A stretch of 64,000 nucleotides of DNA from JAGQYH01 sp041393015 (lineage in GTDB: Bacteria > Bacteroidota > Bacteroidia > Chitinophagales > JADIYW01). Positions 18,369 to 27,162 of this stretch are shown here, one piece after another; position 1 is the stretch's first letter, and each line of letters starts with the position of its first letter. Location: NCBI GenBank assembly GCA_041393015.1, contig JAWKKV010000004.1:186001-250000 (forward strand), written 5' to 3'. Both the position numbers and the translations under genes were made by a program. The notes beneath the pieces are model-generated. The model searched no databases. It was not told the origin of the DNA and saw only the letters and a program-made list of their open reading frames with translations.

Positions 18369-19547
18369 TTAGTCAGGTAATTCAGCACTTACTGTAAAAC
18401 CTAATGCACTAGCGGCTTCCACCAATTTATCACCCAGTTCTTTTAGATTATTGGCAGCTGTTAATACCTGTGGTCGGTAACTGTCATTTGAAATGGCATG
18501 ATCGAATGGTACGTGAATTAATGCATTGTCAGTTTTAATTTGCGTTAACAAGTTTACAATTGCTGTATTGGTGGATTCATCAGCTAATGCTACTAAATCG
18601 GCTAAACCTGTGCCTGTTATATTACTGTATCTACCATTGTAAATATTATTGATTCCTTGAGCATTCAATATAATATCTCTATGGGTATTATCTGAAAAGC
18701 AAGAATGTTCATCTTCTTGATCTTTATTGGTATAAGCCACAATCATTCTTTCGCCGGCCAACTCTCCTTTACTGAAAATAGCAATTGATTGAATAATGGC
18801 TTTAACATTGTCGTTGGCATTTGCGGCTAAAAATTGCGCACGGTAATTTCCTGATTTTGATGCATCCCATTCATCCACTACATATTGCAAATGGTCTAAC
18901 AATAAACCGGCTACTGCTTTTAAGTAGTTGCCTCTTTCGGTTTCATTTGAAATGTCTCCACTTCCTTGACCGTCAACATAATCAGTGTAACTTCTTTGTC
19001 CGGCCATTTCAACAGATGGATCAGTGTTATCTTGTCCCCAAAGTAAAAACTCAATAGCATGGTATCCAATGCTGATATTGGCTTCTCCACCTTGCTCATT
19101 TAAACTTTCTAAAGTAGCCGCATCAATTGAAGTTACGCCATCATTTATAATACCTGTGTTGTCAATATTGCCATTGTTATCAATATAATCTACATAAGCT
19201 TCATCTAAAGGCCATGCATTTAAAGCGCCTTCCGGAGCTTCACCATATTCATCAATTGGTCCGCCTGCAAATCGGAATGCCTCAGTGGTACCGTATGATT
19301 CTCTTGCAGTTAGCCAAGCCGTTTTTGCTGCTTGATGCGTGGTGGCATTCGGCGTTGCAACAAATGCATCAATGGCTGTTTTTAATGATTTTGCATCTTC
19401 CAGCGCATCATTGTAATTGGCATAAGCCATATTTGCATAATTGGTTACAAAATCACTTGCATTGCCCAAAGGGTTGATAACATCATCGTCATCACAGGCA
19501 CTAAAAAATAGTACTGTAGCCAATAGTAATAGTTGAAATTTTTTCAT
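18369..19547 (-). CDS. imelysin-family lipoprotein (GxHxxE present)
   Basis: A 392-residue protein with a lipoprotein signal (LLLATVLFFSACDDDD). It carries the imelysin hallmark GYHAIEFLLWGQD, with the GxHxxE residues intact, and matching blocks RFAGGPIDEYG, NAWPLDEAYVDYID and GERMIVAYTN. Imelysins are iron-regulated, surface or periplasmic, and many are proposed to bind or deliver iron. It is the first gene of the imelysin/di-heme/imelysin operon. Its start (ATG at 19547) follows a promoter region that is a near copy of the one in front of the heme-receptor operon, which argues for co-regulation with heme uptake. Confidence 0.9.
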   Translation of the reverse strand: MKKFQLLLLATVLFFSACDDDDVINPLGNASDFVTNYANMAYANYNDALEDAKSLKTAIDAFVATPNATTHQAAKTAWLTARESYGTTEAFRFAGGPIDEYGEAPEGALNAWPLDEAYVDYIDNNGNIDNTGIINDGVTSIDAATLESLNEQGGEANISIGYHAIEFLLWGQDNTDPSVEMAGQRSYTDYVDGQGSGDISNETERGNYLKAVAGLLLDHLQYVVDEWDASKSGNYRAQFLAANANDNVKAIIQSIAIFSKGELAGERMIVAYTNKDQEDEHSCFSDNTHRDIILNAQGINNIYNGRYSNITGTGLADLVALADESTNTAIVNLLTQIKTDNALIHVPFDHAISNDSYRPQVLTAANNLKELGDKLVEAASALGFTVSAELPD

Positions 19548-19583
19548 TTGAATTTAATTATTTAGATTGATTCTTAATAATGA

Positions 19584-19674
19584 CAAACATAGTGGAAAGC
19601 ATAGCCTCTTACAATTCCTAAGATTGGGTAAATTGTCTAGTAATATGCTTGAATGTGCTACTTAATATTAGGTA
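19584..19674 (-). promoter_or_regulatory. promoter and candidate operator of the imelysin operon
   Basis: Reading the minus strand, TTG (19614-19612), a 20-base spacer and TATGTTTG (19591-19584) match the Bacteroidetes -33/-7 consensus. Further upstream an inverted repeat with arms TACTTA and TAGGTA (19659-19674) is placed about 45 bases from the -33 element. The whole stretch from about 19555 to 19690 aligns by eye to the heme operon promoter at 26930-27062. Confidence 0.75.
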
Positions 19675-19698
19675 TGTATTCATCATTAAGACAGTACT

Positions 19699-20004
19699 TT
19701 ACAACTCTTTAAAAGATATTTTTTCAACCTCCATCAAGAATTTAGATTGTTGTAATAGGTCGCAAAAGAGATCAATATCTGTTAAGCTTAGAGCCAAATA
19801 AAGACCGGCGGCTTGAGTGTTGATGGTAATTATTTTTTGACCTCTATGTTCTTATTCGCTTAAATGTTGAAGTCTTGTGTTGTTAATGAGAGTATAGATC
19901 TTTTTAAAGTGAGTGTCGTTCATGGTCATAAGAAAGTTTCCAAAATAGATTTGAATAATATCGCATTTTAAGCATCTGGCGATTGAACCATTTTCATTTA
20001 TCAC
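19699..20004 (-). pseudogene. small CxxC protein gene broken by an in-frame stop (DUF6686-like)
   Basis: From a GTG at 20004 the frame runs to TAA at 19701-19699 over 102 codons, interrupted once by TAA at 19854-19852. The halves read as one protein: first ARCLKCDIIQIYFGNF with a CxxC, then LSLTDIDLFCDLLQQSKF after the stop. Length and layout (CxxC near the N-terminus, leucine-rich helix at the end) recall DUF6686-type small Bacteroidetes proteins, a tentative match from memory. It begins 26 bases after hmuS, so it would be the last gene of the heme operon. A sequencing error could also explain the single stop. Confidence 0.55.
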
Positions 20005-20029
20005 ATACTTTTCGAATTAACACATATAG

Positions 20030-21079
20030 TTAAACTAATTTATTGATTAAACTGCTCCATTCCGTAAGTTCTTTTTGTCCGGGTTTTCTAAAGCCAAAAA
20101 ACTGAACTACTAATTCTTTGTTTTTATCAAAAAGTTCTATGCTGGTAACAATACCATCTCTAGTAGGTTTTTTAACGACCCAAGCGGTATCAACTTCATC
20201 CATATTTAAATGCATGTTAAAATCTTTGTCAAGCACATTTAGCCAGTTATCCATTACAACTATTTTCTTAACGACATCTTGATGAATTTGAATGTTACCG
20301 ATATTGGAAACAAAAATCATTATCTGTAGAGCGGTTTCTGCTGCAGTGTTTAAAAGCAATTCAATTTTCTGTTTGTCAAATTCTGTTGAATATTCCGGTG
20401 ATACGGATTGGATAGCATCTAATCTATTGGCTTTATGTTTTTTCAGTAAGCCGAAAAATTCGTGTGTGTCTTTTAGTTTGCTCCATTCATCTTTTAAAGC
20501 AGTTCGATCAAAATTTTCATCATAGTCAATTGCTCTTGCTTTAGTAGAAACGGCTTGAAATTTACTTTGATCTTTTGATTTATACTCTTCTATTAATTGA
20601 TTAAATGCCTCTTCATTACTTTCTTCCTGTAAGTATATTTTGGTTATAGCGTCACCATACTTGTCAAAAACTTGAATACTTTTTAATGTTCGGCCTTTCA
20701 TTTCATTGGTAACGGCAAAACCTATTGCCCAACTATGAAGGAAAGCTCTAGTTTCGATTGGTCCAATTACGGTAGTGGCATGTGGACTAACAATTACTTT
20801 TTCAAAAGCACCTTTATGTTCTAAAACACATCCGTCATTTCTAGTGAGTGACATTATTTTACCCAGTAAAGGCAATTTTTGAACGAATGCTTTCCAATCA
20901 ATATCTAACCGAATAACGGATTCACCAATATTGGTTGCGAGTAATTGCGCTTCGCTCAGTTGTAATTGAGCAGCTGCATTTCTAATTCTAGTTTTAGGGT
21001 TTTCTTGTAATAGGTTAGCCCATTGCTTTGTAATTTCTGTTGGGTCCTGTTTTGGATTTGTTGTTAATGTATCTTTCAT
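20030..21079 (-). CDS. hmuS: HmuS/ChuS-like hemin-degrading factor
   Basis: A 349-residue cytoplasmic protein, the size of ChuS/HmuS, which is built from two similar halves. Recognisable stretches are LLQENPKTRIRNAAAQLQLSEAQLL near the N-terminus, KIMSLTRNDGCVLEHKG and FLHSWAIGFAV in the first half, and related blocks IFVSNIGNIQIHQ and VKKPTRDGIVTSIELF in the second. Such proteins bind heme after import and break it down or shuttle it. The gene starts two bases after the hmuV stop, so it is part of the hmuRYTUVS operon. Membrane or signal sequences are absent, as expected. Confidence 0.9.
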   Translation of the reverse strand: MKDTLTTNPKQDPTEITKQWANLLQENPKTRIRNAAAQLQLSEAQLLATNIGESVIRLDIDWKAFVQKLPLLGKIMSLTRNDGCVLEHKGAFEKVIVSPHATTVIGPIETRAFLHSWAIGFAVTNEMKGRTLKSIQVFDKYGDAITKIYLQEESNEEAFNQLIEEYKSKDQSKFQAVSTKARAIDYDENFDRTALKDEWSKLKDTHEFFGLLKKHKANRLDAIQSVSPEYSTEFDKQKIELLLNTAAETALQIMIFVSNIGNIQIHQDVVKKIVVMDNWLNVLDKDFNMHLNMDEVDTAWVVKKPTRDGIVTSIELFDKNKELVVQFFGFRKPGQKELTEWSSLINKLV

Positions 21080-21081
21080 TT

Positions 21082-21912
21082 TTAATTATTTATGAGTTCA
21101 AAATTGAGTTCGTGAGATTTTGGTAATAGATATGGTTTCCCATTTAATTGATGAATGGCCATAGGGAAGTCGTAGATGTGCGACAAAAGTTCTTCATTGG
21201 CTACCATTTCCGGTACATTTTGAATAATCACTTTTCCTTTTTTTAGAAAACAGATCTCATCGCAATATTGTAGTAGCAGATTGATATCGTGTAGCACCAC
21301 CAAAACGCCAATATTTCTTTGCTTTACGGTGTTGAGCATACCAAGAATTTCGTGTTGCAAAGAAATGTCTAAGCTTGAGATGGGTTCATCTAAAAATAGA
21401 TAGCGACTTTCTTCACCCGTCCATATTTGAGATAAAACCCTTGCTAATTGAATGCGTTGTTTTTCACCGCCGGATAAAGAATCATAATATTGATGAATAA
21501 AATTACTGGCTCTAACTTTTTGAATCACTTCATCAGATATAATTTGCTTAAACTCCCCCTCTTCTTTAAAAAACATTCGTCCGAGGTCAACAATATCTTT
21601 AGCTATCACCGGAAAAGTAGCAGTAATTTCTTGTGGTAAAACCGCTCGAATTTTAGCCAATTTATTTAGGCTTAATTGCTTAAGGTTGTGTTGATCATAA
21701 TGAATTGTGCCTTTGTAATTTTTGAGTTGGCCAATTAATATTTTGAGTAATGTACTCTTACCGGCGCCATTGGTTCCGGCTAAACCCACAATTTTTCCTT
21801 TAGGAATTGAGATGTTAACATCTTTAATGATACTTCTCCCTTTGATGGAATACGATATGTTTTTTGCTTTAATCAAAACGCAAATTGTTTTTTTACTTTC
21901 AATAAAAGCCAT
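21082..21912 (-). CDS. hmuV: heme ABC transporter ATP-binding protein
   Basis: ATPase of the heme importer. Walker A is GTNGAGKST, the signature LSGGEKQRIQLARVL and Walker B YLFLDEP, in a single ABC domain of about 240 residues. The ATG at 21912 overlaps the hmuU end by 40 bases and adds a stretch, MAFIESKKTICVL, that family members lack. A TTG at 21876 (giving LIKAKNISYSIKG...) would overlap the hmuU TGA by four bases (TTGA), a classic coupled start, and is a serious alternative. I keep the ATG because it is the more conventional codon. The gene is followed two bases later by hmuS. Confidence 0.9.
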   Translation of the reverse strand: MAFIESKKTICVLIKAKNISYSIKGRSIIKDVNISIPKGKIVGLAGTNGAGKSTLLKILIGQLKNYKGTIHYDQHNLKQLSLNKLAKIRAVLPQEITATFPVIAKDIVDLGRMFFKEEGEFKQIISDEVIQKVRASNFIHQYYDSLSGGEKQRIQLARVLSQIWTGEESRYLFLDEPISSLDISLQHEILGMLNTVKQRNIGVLVVLHDINLLLQYCDEICFLKKGKVIIQNVPEMVANEELLSHIYDFPMAIHQLNGKPYLLPKSHELNFELINN

Positions 21913-22940
21913 AGGAAAAATGGCGTGCTGACTAAAGCGGTAATGATGCCTATCGGAAGTTCAGCCGGAGCAACAATAATTCTACCAATGGTATCAGCTA
22001 CCAATAATGCTAAACCGCCGGTAATCATGGATCCTATTAAAACATGGCTGTGGTTATTACCAATTAAAATTCTTACCAAGTGTGGAACCAATAAACCAAC
22101 AAAACCTATGATGCCTGCCATAGCTACACTACAGCCGACCACTAAGGCACATAATACAATTAGCATTCTTTTGGCCATATCCACATTGGCGCCTAATTGT
22201 TTAGCAACCTCTTCACCGATGTTTAATGCATCTAGTATTTTAGAGTAGCGAACCATTAATATGGAAGGTATTAGCACCAAAATAAGGCTGATGAATACTT
22301 TTATCCAAGAAGTACCAGATAAGTTACCAAGTGTCCAGAATGTGAAATTTCTAATGGCGTCATCATCGGCAAAATAAAGTGTGAGCCCTATTAATGAGGT
22401 ACATAAAGCATTGATTGCAATCCCTGCCAAGAGTAAGAATGCAATATTAGAAGCGCCATTGACTTTGGATAACTGATAAACCAAGAAGGTGACTAAAAAG
22501 GCGCCCAAGAAAGAAACAATTGGCAAGATATAAATTGCTAATGCTTCGGAATTTGGAAGTTGATCGCCTAATACAAAAAATAATACGGCAAAAAGTGCTG
22601 CACCACTTGATACACCAATTAAGCCCGGTTCAACTAATGGGTTGCGTAAAAGTCCTTGTAGTACAGCTCCGGCACAAGCTAAGCCCCCGCCAATTATCAG
22701 TGCCATTAAAATTCTGGGTAATCTATAATTCCACAAAACAATGGCTTGGTTGGTTGAAAAATTGGTAGTATTAGTTAAACCTATTTTTTGGCTGACAATA
22801 GATACAACTTGAATGGCATTGATATCCATATAACCAATCATAGCTGCTGTAATAACAGCAATTGTAACAACGATGAGGGAAGCACCTAAATATAGGTAGC
22901 GTTTATCTTTTGAGATTCTATGTAAGGCTAATAATTCCAA
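21873..22940 (-). CDS. hmuU: heme ABC transporter permease (FecCD family)
   Basis: Inner-membrane permease of 355 residues with about ten helices. Family blocks seen are NYRLPRILMALIIGGGLACAGAVLQGLLRNPL, then GVSSGAALFAVLF, GIIGFVGLLVPHLVRIL and a final LPIGIITALVSTPFFLWLLL. It pairs with HmuV as an importer driven by ATP, receiving heme from HmuT. The start is two bases downstream of the hmuT stop and its 3' end overlaps hmuV, so it is embedded in the operon. I see no odd features. Confidence 0.93.
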   Translation of the reverse strand: MELLALHRISKDKRYLYLGASLIVVTIAVITAAMIGYMDINAIQVVSIVSQKIGLTNTTNFSTNQAIVLWNYRLPRILMALIIGGGLACAGAVLQGLLRNPLVEPGLIGVSSGAALFAVLFFVLGDQLPNSEALAIYILPIVSFLGAFLVTFLVYQLSKVNGASNIAFLLLAGIAINALCTSLIGLTLYFADDDAIRNFTFWTLGNLSGTSWIKVFISLILVLIPSILMVRYSKILDALNIGEEVAKQLGANVDMAKRMLIVLCALVVGCSVAMAGIIGFVGLLVPHLVRILIGNNHSHVLIGSMITGGLALLVADTIGRIIVAPAELPIGIITALVSTPFFLWLLLKVKKQFAF

Positions 22941-22942
22941 TT

Positions 22943-23806
22943 TTATCTAATTGCTTTTGCAAGTTCAAGTGCGGCTTTTCCTACGCGAGGACCAAAACCT
23001 AATAAGTAATGTCCTTCCATGGCTACAACTTTTTTATTTTTTGCAGCATTGGTTTCTGCAATGCCAGGCAGCGACAAAACACCTTCTGGGCCATTTAGGC
23101 TTCTAAGTCCAGAATCAAAAACTAAGATGACATCCGGATTGGCTTCAATAGCTGCTTCAGGAGATAGTGGCTTAAAGTTGTTAAAGTCATTTGCCGCATT
23201 TGTGCCTCCGGCTAACTTAATCATATGGTCGGCAGGAGTGTCTTTTCCACCCACCATAAGCATATCACTGCCTCTGGCATATAAAAACAACACCTTTGGT
23301 TGCTCTGCCTTTCCTTGTAAAAAGTCATTTAGCTCATTTATATCGGCATCTAATTGGTTTATAAGCGCAGTGGCTTCACTTTTTTTATCGAATGTTTCTC
23401 CAATTAAATTTATAATTGATTTGGTATCGTCAACTGAGGTTGGTGCTTCGTATAATTCTAATTTTAAAGAAGTGTTTTTTAATTGTTGAAATAATCCCGT
23501 TCCGGCAGGATCGTTATTTGCAACAATATAATCAGGATCAAAACTAAGTAAGGCTTCTAATGAAACATTACTAATGTGCCCTAATTTAGGTAAGTTGTTA
23601 ATTTGTTCGGGATATGTGCTGGTTACATCAATCGCTTGAATGTTTGATCCAAGGTCCAGTGCAAATAAGGTTTCAGTAATTGCGCCACCAATACTTACAA
23701 TTTTATAGTTTTCTATTGGTGTGGTTTTATCTAATGTTGCATTTTTACAAGCCCCAAGCATTGCTGTAATTAGTAATATACACAGCGATATTTTGAATAT
23801 TTTCAT
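22943..23806 (-). CDS. hmuT: heme ABC transporter substrate-binding lipoprotein
   Basis: Periplasmic binding protein of the class III (BtuF/HmuT) fold, 287 residues. The lipobox is LGACKN (Cys near 20), followed by KIVSIGGAITETLFALDLG and LPKLGHISNVSLEALLSFDPDYIVANND, typical of heme and B12 binding proteins. A long helix linker precedes the second lobe (KVLFLYARGSDMLMVGGKDT, TNAANDFNNFKPLSPEAA). It would hand heme to HmuUV. A gap of about 100 bases separates it from hmuY and contains no ORF. Confidence 0.92.
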   Translation of the reverse strand: MKIFKISLCILLITAMLGACKNATLDKTTPIENYKIVSIGGAITETLFALDLGSNIQAIDVTSTYPEQINNLPKLGHISNVSLEALLSFDPDYIVANNDPAGTGLFQQLKNTSLKLELYEAPTSVDDTKSIINLIGETFDKKSEATALINQLDADINELNDFLQGKAEQPKVLFLYARGSDMLMVGGKDTPADHMIKLAGGTNAANDFNNFKPLSPEAAIEANPDVILVFDSGLRSLNGPEGVLSLPGIAETNAAKNKKVVAMEGHYLLGFGPRVGKAALELAKAIR

Positions 23807-23910
23807 AAGTGAATTCGTCTTTTATGGATTAAGTTATCTCGTAGGAACAAATCAATCGTTTTATCTGCGAAGAACTATTTGGATTACTTTGTCCCACTTG
23901 ATCTTTTCTA

Positions 23911-24603
23911 TTATTTTAAACTTGTTGAGCCATCAGTTTGTATAGCGTATTGAATGGTGTAATACCTTGAGGGTTCTACCGGTGGAGAAACTGTGTATTG
24001 CGATAAATCAGGATTACCTTTGTAGTAGCTTAAAATTTCCATTTTAGCATAATTTCCGTTTGCCGTTTTTATAACCATTACAACGCCTCCAATTGGTTCA
24101 ATTTTATGAGTAGGAGGGCCTACATAAGAGTACCATCCATTTCCTGAACCCGTAGGAATAGCTAAACCGTCTCCGCTTTCATCATCTGTTTTGTACCCTG
24201 AAGTTGGTGCAGTTGTTAGGTTGTTAAATAGGGTTGAGGTAAGAAGTTGAGCCTCAACTGACCCATTTCCTGAAGAACCTCCGTTTACATAAATTGACGT
24301 GCCTGCGAAAGCTACATCCCAATTGGTAGCCGTAATGTTTGCACTATCAATAATTTGCCCTGTGGCTAAGCTAAAATAGGTTTTCTTATCTTCCATATTT
24401 ATATCAGCAGGAATATCATTGGCGGTTTTAACAATCACTAATGGAGAGGCAGTAGTGGTATCAACGCAGGTTCCATTTTGGCATTCCTCGCCTGTATTAC
24501 AAATTACATTATCACAAGGTTTGGGTAATTGTTCCTCTTCGTCGCAAGCGGCAGCAAAAAATAGTATAGTGAGGATTAAAAATGATAATTTAAATGCTTT
24601 CAT
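23911..24603 (-). CDS. hmuY: HmuY-family heme-binding lipoprotein
   Basis: A 230-residue lipoprotein (signal ending FFAAACDEEE) similar to Porphyromonas HmuY, a surface hemophore that passes heme to the HmuR receptor. After the lipobox is a small cysteine-rich segment with six Cys (PCDNVICNTGEECQNGTC, EGF-like spacing). The HmuY core follows, e.g. YFSLATGQIIDS, WDVAFAGTSIYVNGG and WYSYVGPPTHKIEP. The start overlaps the end of the receptor gene by 14 bases, confirming the operon. HmuY heme ligands are usually two His; I see only His174-region THKIEP, so binding details may differ. Confidence 0.85.
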   Translation of the reverse strand: MKAFKLSFLILTILFFAAACDEEEQLPKPCDNVICNTGEECQNGTCVDTTTASPLVIVKTANDIPADINMEDKKTYFSLATGQIIDSANITATNWDVAFAGTSIYVNGGSSGNGSVEAQLLTSTLFNNLTTAPTSGYKTDDESGDGLAIPTGSGNGWYSYVGPPTHKIEPIGGVVMVIKTANGNYAKMEILSYYKGNPDLSQYTVSPPVEPSRYYTIQYAIQTDGSTSLK

Positions 24604-26926
24604 TGTTGTTGTTTTTTGATTTTTTGAAATGATTATTATTGAGTTGTAATGTTATTCCGATGGTATAGATTCTACCGGGCATGCTTGGTAAATACTCATT
24701 GGTGGCATTGGTGATATTATCTATCGAAAAAAGAATATTAAGCATATTGAAGAATTCTTTCTGTAATGAAAGATCTAAGTTGTAGTAGCCTTTTGCGTAT
24801 TCTCTTTCGTCGTCTAAATAGCCGCTGTTGTTGATGTCTCCAAAACCAAATTTGCCACGGTATAAATTTCTAATCGATATTGTGAAATCGTATTTTTCGT
24901 TGGAATAGTTTATTTTAAGATTGGCTGTATGTTTTGATCGGTTGTATAAACCACCATATTCCGAAAGAGAAAATACTCTTTGAATATTGTCAGTACCACG
25001 TCCAATAATCTCCCCATTTTTATATTTTTTAATTGCTTCAAGATCTCTAGTGTCTAAGTATTGATATCCTGCCGAGATTTGCAATCCTTCAATTGGTGTT
25101 GACTTAATATTAGTTTCAATGCCTTGTGTGATAACTTTATTGATATTGAAATAGGTAAATACATTTTGACCATTTGTTTTCCTGGCAATAGCAGAGGTTT
25201 CAATCAAATCGCTAATTTGGTTTCGAAACCAATTGGTTTCTATAGAGAATTTTGAGTTAGGCTCTATAGAAATTCCAACATTGAAAGCCCACGAGCGCTC
25301 ATTTTTTAAGGCTTCAATTGAGTTGGGGACTATTAAATAACTAGCAATTAATCCTTCTTTGTCTAGTTCATCTAAAGATGATTGCGCTAAGTAGTTGCCA
25401 AAAACACTATAACCTACAATTGGATTGGTATAGTTTAACACCAGTTGTCTGAAGTCCGGTGCTTTATATCCGCTTCCAATAGAAGCTTTTAGACTTAGCC
25501 ATTTGATGGGAATATATTTTAGGGATGTTTTAGGACTAAATTGCTCTTTATATATTGAATGTCCATCGAACCTAAAGCCTGCGGAAAGGAACAATTTATC
25601 TTTATACTCCCAATCTAGTTGACTAAAAAAGTAACCTCTAATAAACGGATTTTCGCTGCTGTATCTCGATGAGAAAACATTTTCATAGTCAATACCCGCA
25701 CCACTTATAATTTGAATATTTTTCTTTAACTCAAGATCGAATTGCCCGTAAGAACTGTTTATAATTTGCTTAAAATCTTCGTCGCTATAATTAGATCCAT
25801 CTTCAACTAGATGGATTTTTGCGATATTACTGTAGATACTAAACCTGTTGGAAAATTGAATCTCATGTCCATCCTTTAACCAATATTTATACGACGCTTT
25901 TGCACTACCATTAATTACGTCTTCGGTATAGTTACCTGTTTTATTTTCGGTTTCTATTAAAAGTGTTTCTTGATTAAATTGGCTTTCATTAAATACATAG
26001 CCGCTTAAACTTAGTTTGCTTCTTTCCTTTATTAGAATACCCGTTTTTATCGAAGCTGAATAACTTTTAAATTGAGGCGAGGTTAGCGCTATATTCTCCG
26101 GTTGTAAATCGTATCCTGCACTACTCAATCTATTAAAAGATGAAGTGATACTGGCTTTATTGTTCTTGTAACCACCCGATAAATTTAAATCATGCGTGTT
26201 GTAAGATCTAAATTTGTATCCGACCTCACTGCTCCAACCGGCGGAAGGTTCTTTAGTGATAATATTAACCACACCGGCTAAAGCATCACTTCCATAAAGG
26301 GAAGATACCGGACCTTTTACAATTTCTATTTTATCAATATTGTTTACAGTAATTCTTCTTAAATCTAATGTGCCTGCGTTGCGACCAATGATTGGTTCGC
26401 CATCAATGAGAATTTCAATGTAATCTGACGACAATCCTTGCATCTGTAATCCTGTGCCATGATTATCTACTATCTGTAAACCGGTTTGTTCTTCTAAGAT
26501 TTCATTCAACCTTATTACACCGGCTGATGAGATGTCTTTTTGATTGATTGTTGATATCGGAACACTTACGGATTTAGTTGTTCTTGAACTTCTTGAAGAG
26601 GTAACCACTACATCTTTTAAAGTTATACTGCTGGGTTTTAAGTGAAAGGATAAGCTAGTGTCTTCTCTCAAATCAAGAGATAAAGTATCTGATAAATACC
26701 CTATGTAACTGATGATAATTTTATGTTTTCCGGTAGCTGCCTGAAACTTAAATTCTCCTTTTGAATTGGTGGTAGTTAAAAAGGAATCATTGATAGCGAA
26801 AACTTTAGCAAAGGCCAAACAAATATTGTTTTCACCATAGACTTTACCGGAAAGGGTAACTTCATTTGCGAAGGTGAATTGATTGCTTAGCAGCAAAAGG
26901 AACAATATTTTTAGTTTTAATTGCAA
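24590..26926 (-). CDS. hmuR: TonB-dependent heme receptor (HmuR-like)
   Basis: Outer-membrane receptor of about 778 residues. It has an N-terminal CarboxypepD-like domain (VTLSGKVYGENNICLAFAK), then plug (VVVTSSRSSRTTKSVSVPIS, DGEPIIGRNAGTLD, VSSLYGSDALAGVVNIITK) and a 22-strand barrel ending FSIDNITNATNEYLPSMPGR. The longest ORF would start at TTG 26959, but that codon lies within the TATGTTTG promoter box, so it cannot be used. TTG at 26926 gives a clean signal peptide (MQLKLKILFLLLLSNQFTFA) and is placed as in the homologous imelysin promoter. First gene of the heme operon. Confidence 0.88.
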   Translation of the reverse strand: MQLKLKILFLLLLSNQFTFANEVTLSGKVYGENNICLAFAKVFAINDSFLTTTNSKGEFKFQAATGKHKIIISYIGYLSDTLSLDLREDTSLSFHLKPSSITLKDVVVTSSRSSRTTKSVSVPISTINQKDISSAGVIRLNEILEEQTGLQIVDNHGTGLQMQGLSSDYIEILIDGEPIIGRNAGTLDLRRITVNNIDKIEIVKGPVSSLYGSDALAGVVNIITKEPSAGWSSEVGYKFRSYNTHDLNLSGGYKNNKASITSSFNRLSSAGYDLQPENIALTSPQFKSYSASIKTGILIKERSKLSLSGYVFNESQFNQETLLIETENKTGNYTEDVINGSAKASYKYWLKDGHEIQFSNRFSIYSNIAKIHLVEDGSNYSDEDFKQIINSSYGQFDLELKKNIQIISGAGIDYENVFSSRYSSENPFIRGYFFSQLDWEYKDKLFLSAGFRFDGHSIYKEQFSPKTSLKYIPIKWLSLKASIGSGYKAPDFRQLVLNYTNPIVGYSVFGNYLAQSSLDELDKEGLIASYLIVPNSIEALKNERSWAFNVGISIEPNSKFSIETNWFRNQISDLIETSAIARKTNGQNVFTYFNINKVITQGIETNIKSTPIEGLQISAGYQYLDTRDLEAIKKYKNGEIIGRGTDNIQRVFSLSEYGGLYNRSKHTANLKINYSNEKYDFTISIRNLYRGKFGFGDINNSGYLDDEREYAKGYYNLDLSLQKEFFNMLNILFSIDNITNATNEYLPSMPGRIYTIGITLQLNNNHFKKSKNNNNESI

Positions 26927-26956
26927 ATCGTTATTTAGATTGATTCTTAATAAGGG

Positions 26957-27049
26957 CAAACATAGGAGAAAGATAATCCTCTTGCAATTCCTAAGATTGA
27001 GTAATTCGATAGTGAATATTGGTATTCTGCAGTTACTTAGAATTAAGTA
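26957..27049 (-). promoter_or_regulatory. promoter and candidate operator of the heme operon
   Basis: On the minus strand TTG (26987-26985), a 20-base spacer and TATGTTTG (26964-26957) match the Bacteroidetes promoter consensus. Upstream, a perfect inverted repeat (TACTTA, four bases, TAAGTA; 27034-27049) is in the same place as the imperfect one before the imelysin operon. The conserved block extends into the leader (CTTAGGAATTG and TTAAGAATCAATCTAAATAA are shared). Confidence 0.78.
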
Positions 27050-27162
27050 TGTACTACCATTAATTACTACTAATCTCTAATGATTTACATAGAAATACTC
27101 ATTTATAAGGAAGGTTAATCCATTTTCTTTTGTACTTTTCGGATTAAGAAAACACCTTATCT

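Noticed and set aside
19558..19590. A conserved 10-codon ORF (MFVIIKNQSK; MFALIKNQSK before hmuR) in both duplicated promoters, as a leader peptide
   Set aside because: Its ATG is part of the TATGTTTG -7 box, so the transcript should start after the ATG. The conservation is better explained by promoter and leader DNA.
22520..23489. Open frames on the plus strand over hmuU and hmuT
   Set aside because: Shadows of well-supported minus-strand genes; no motif or signal.
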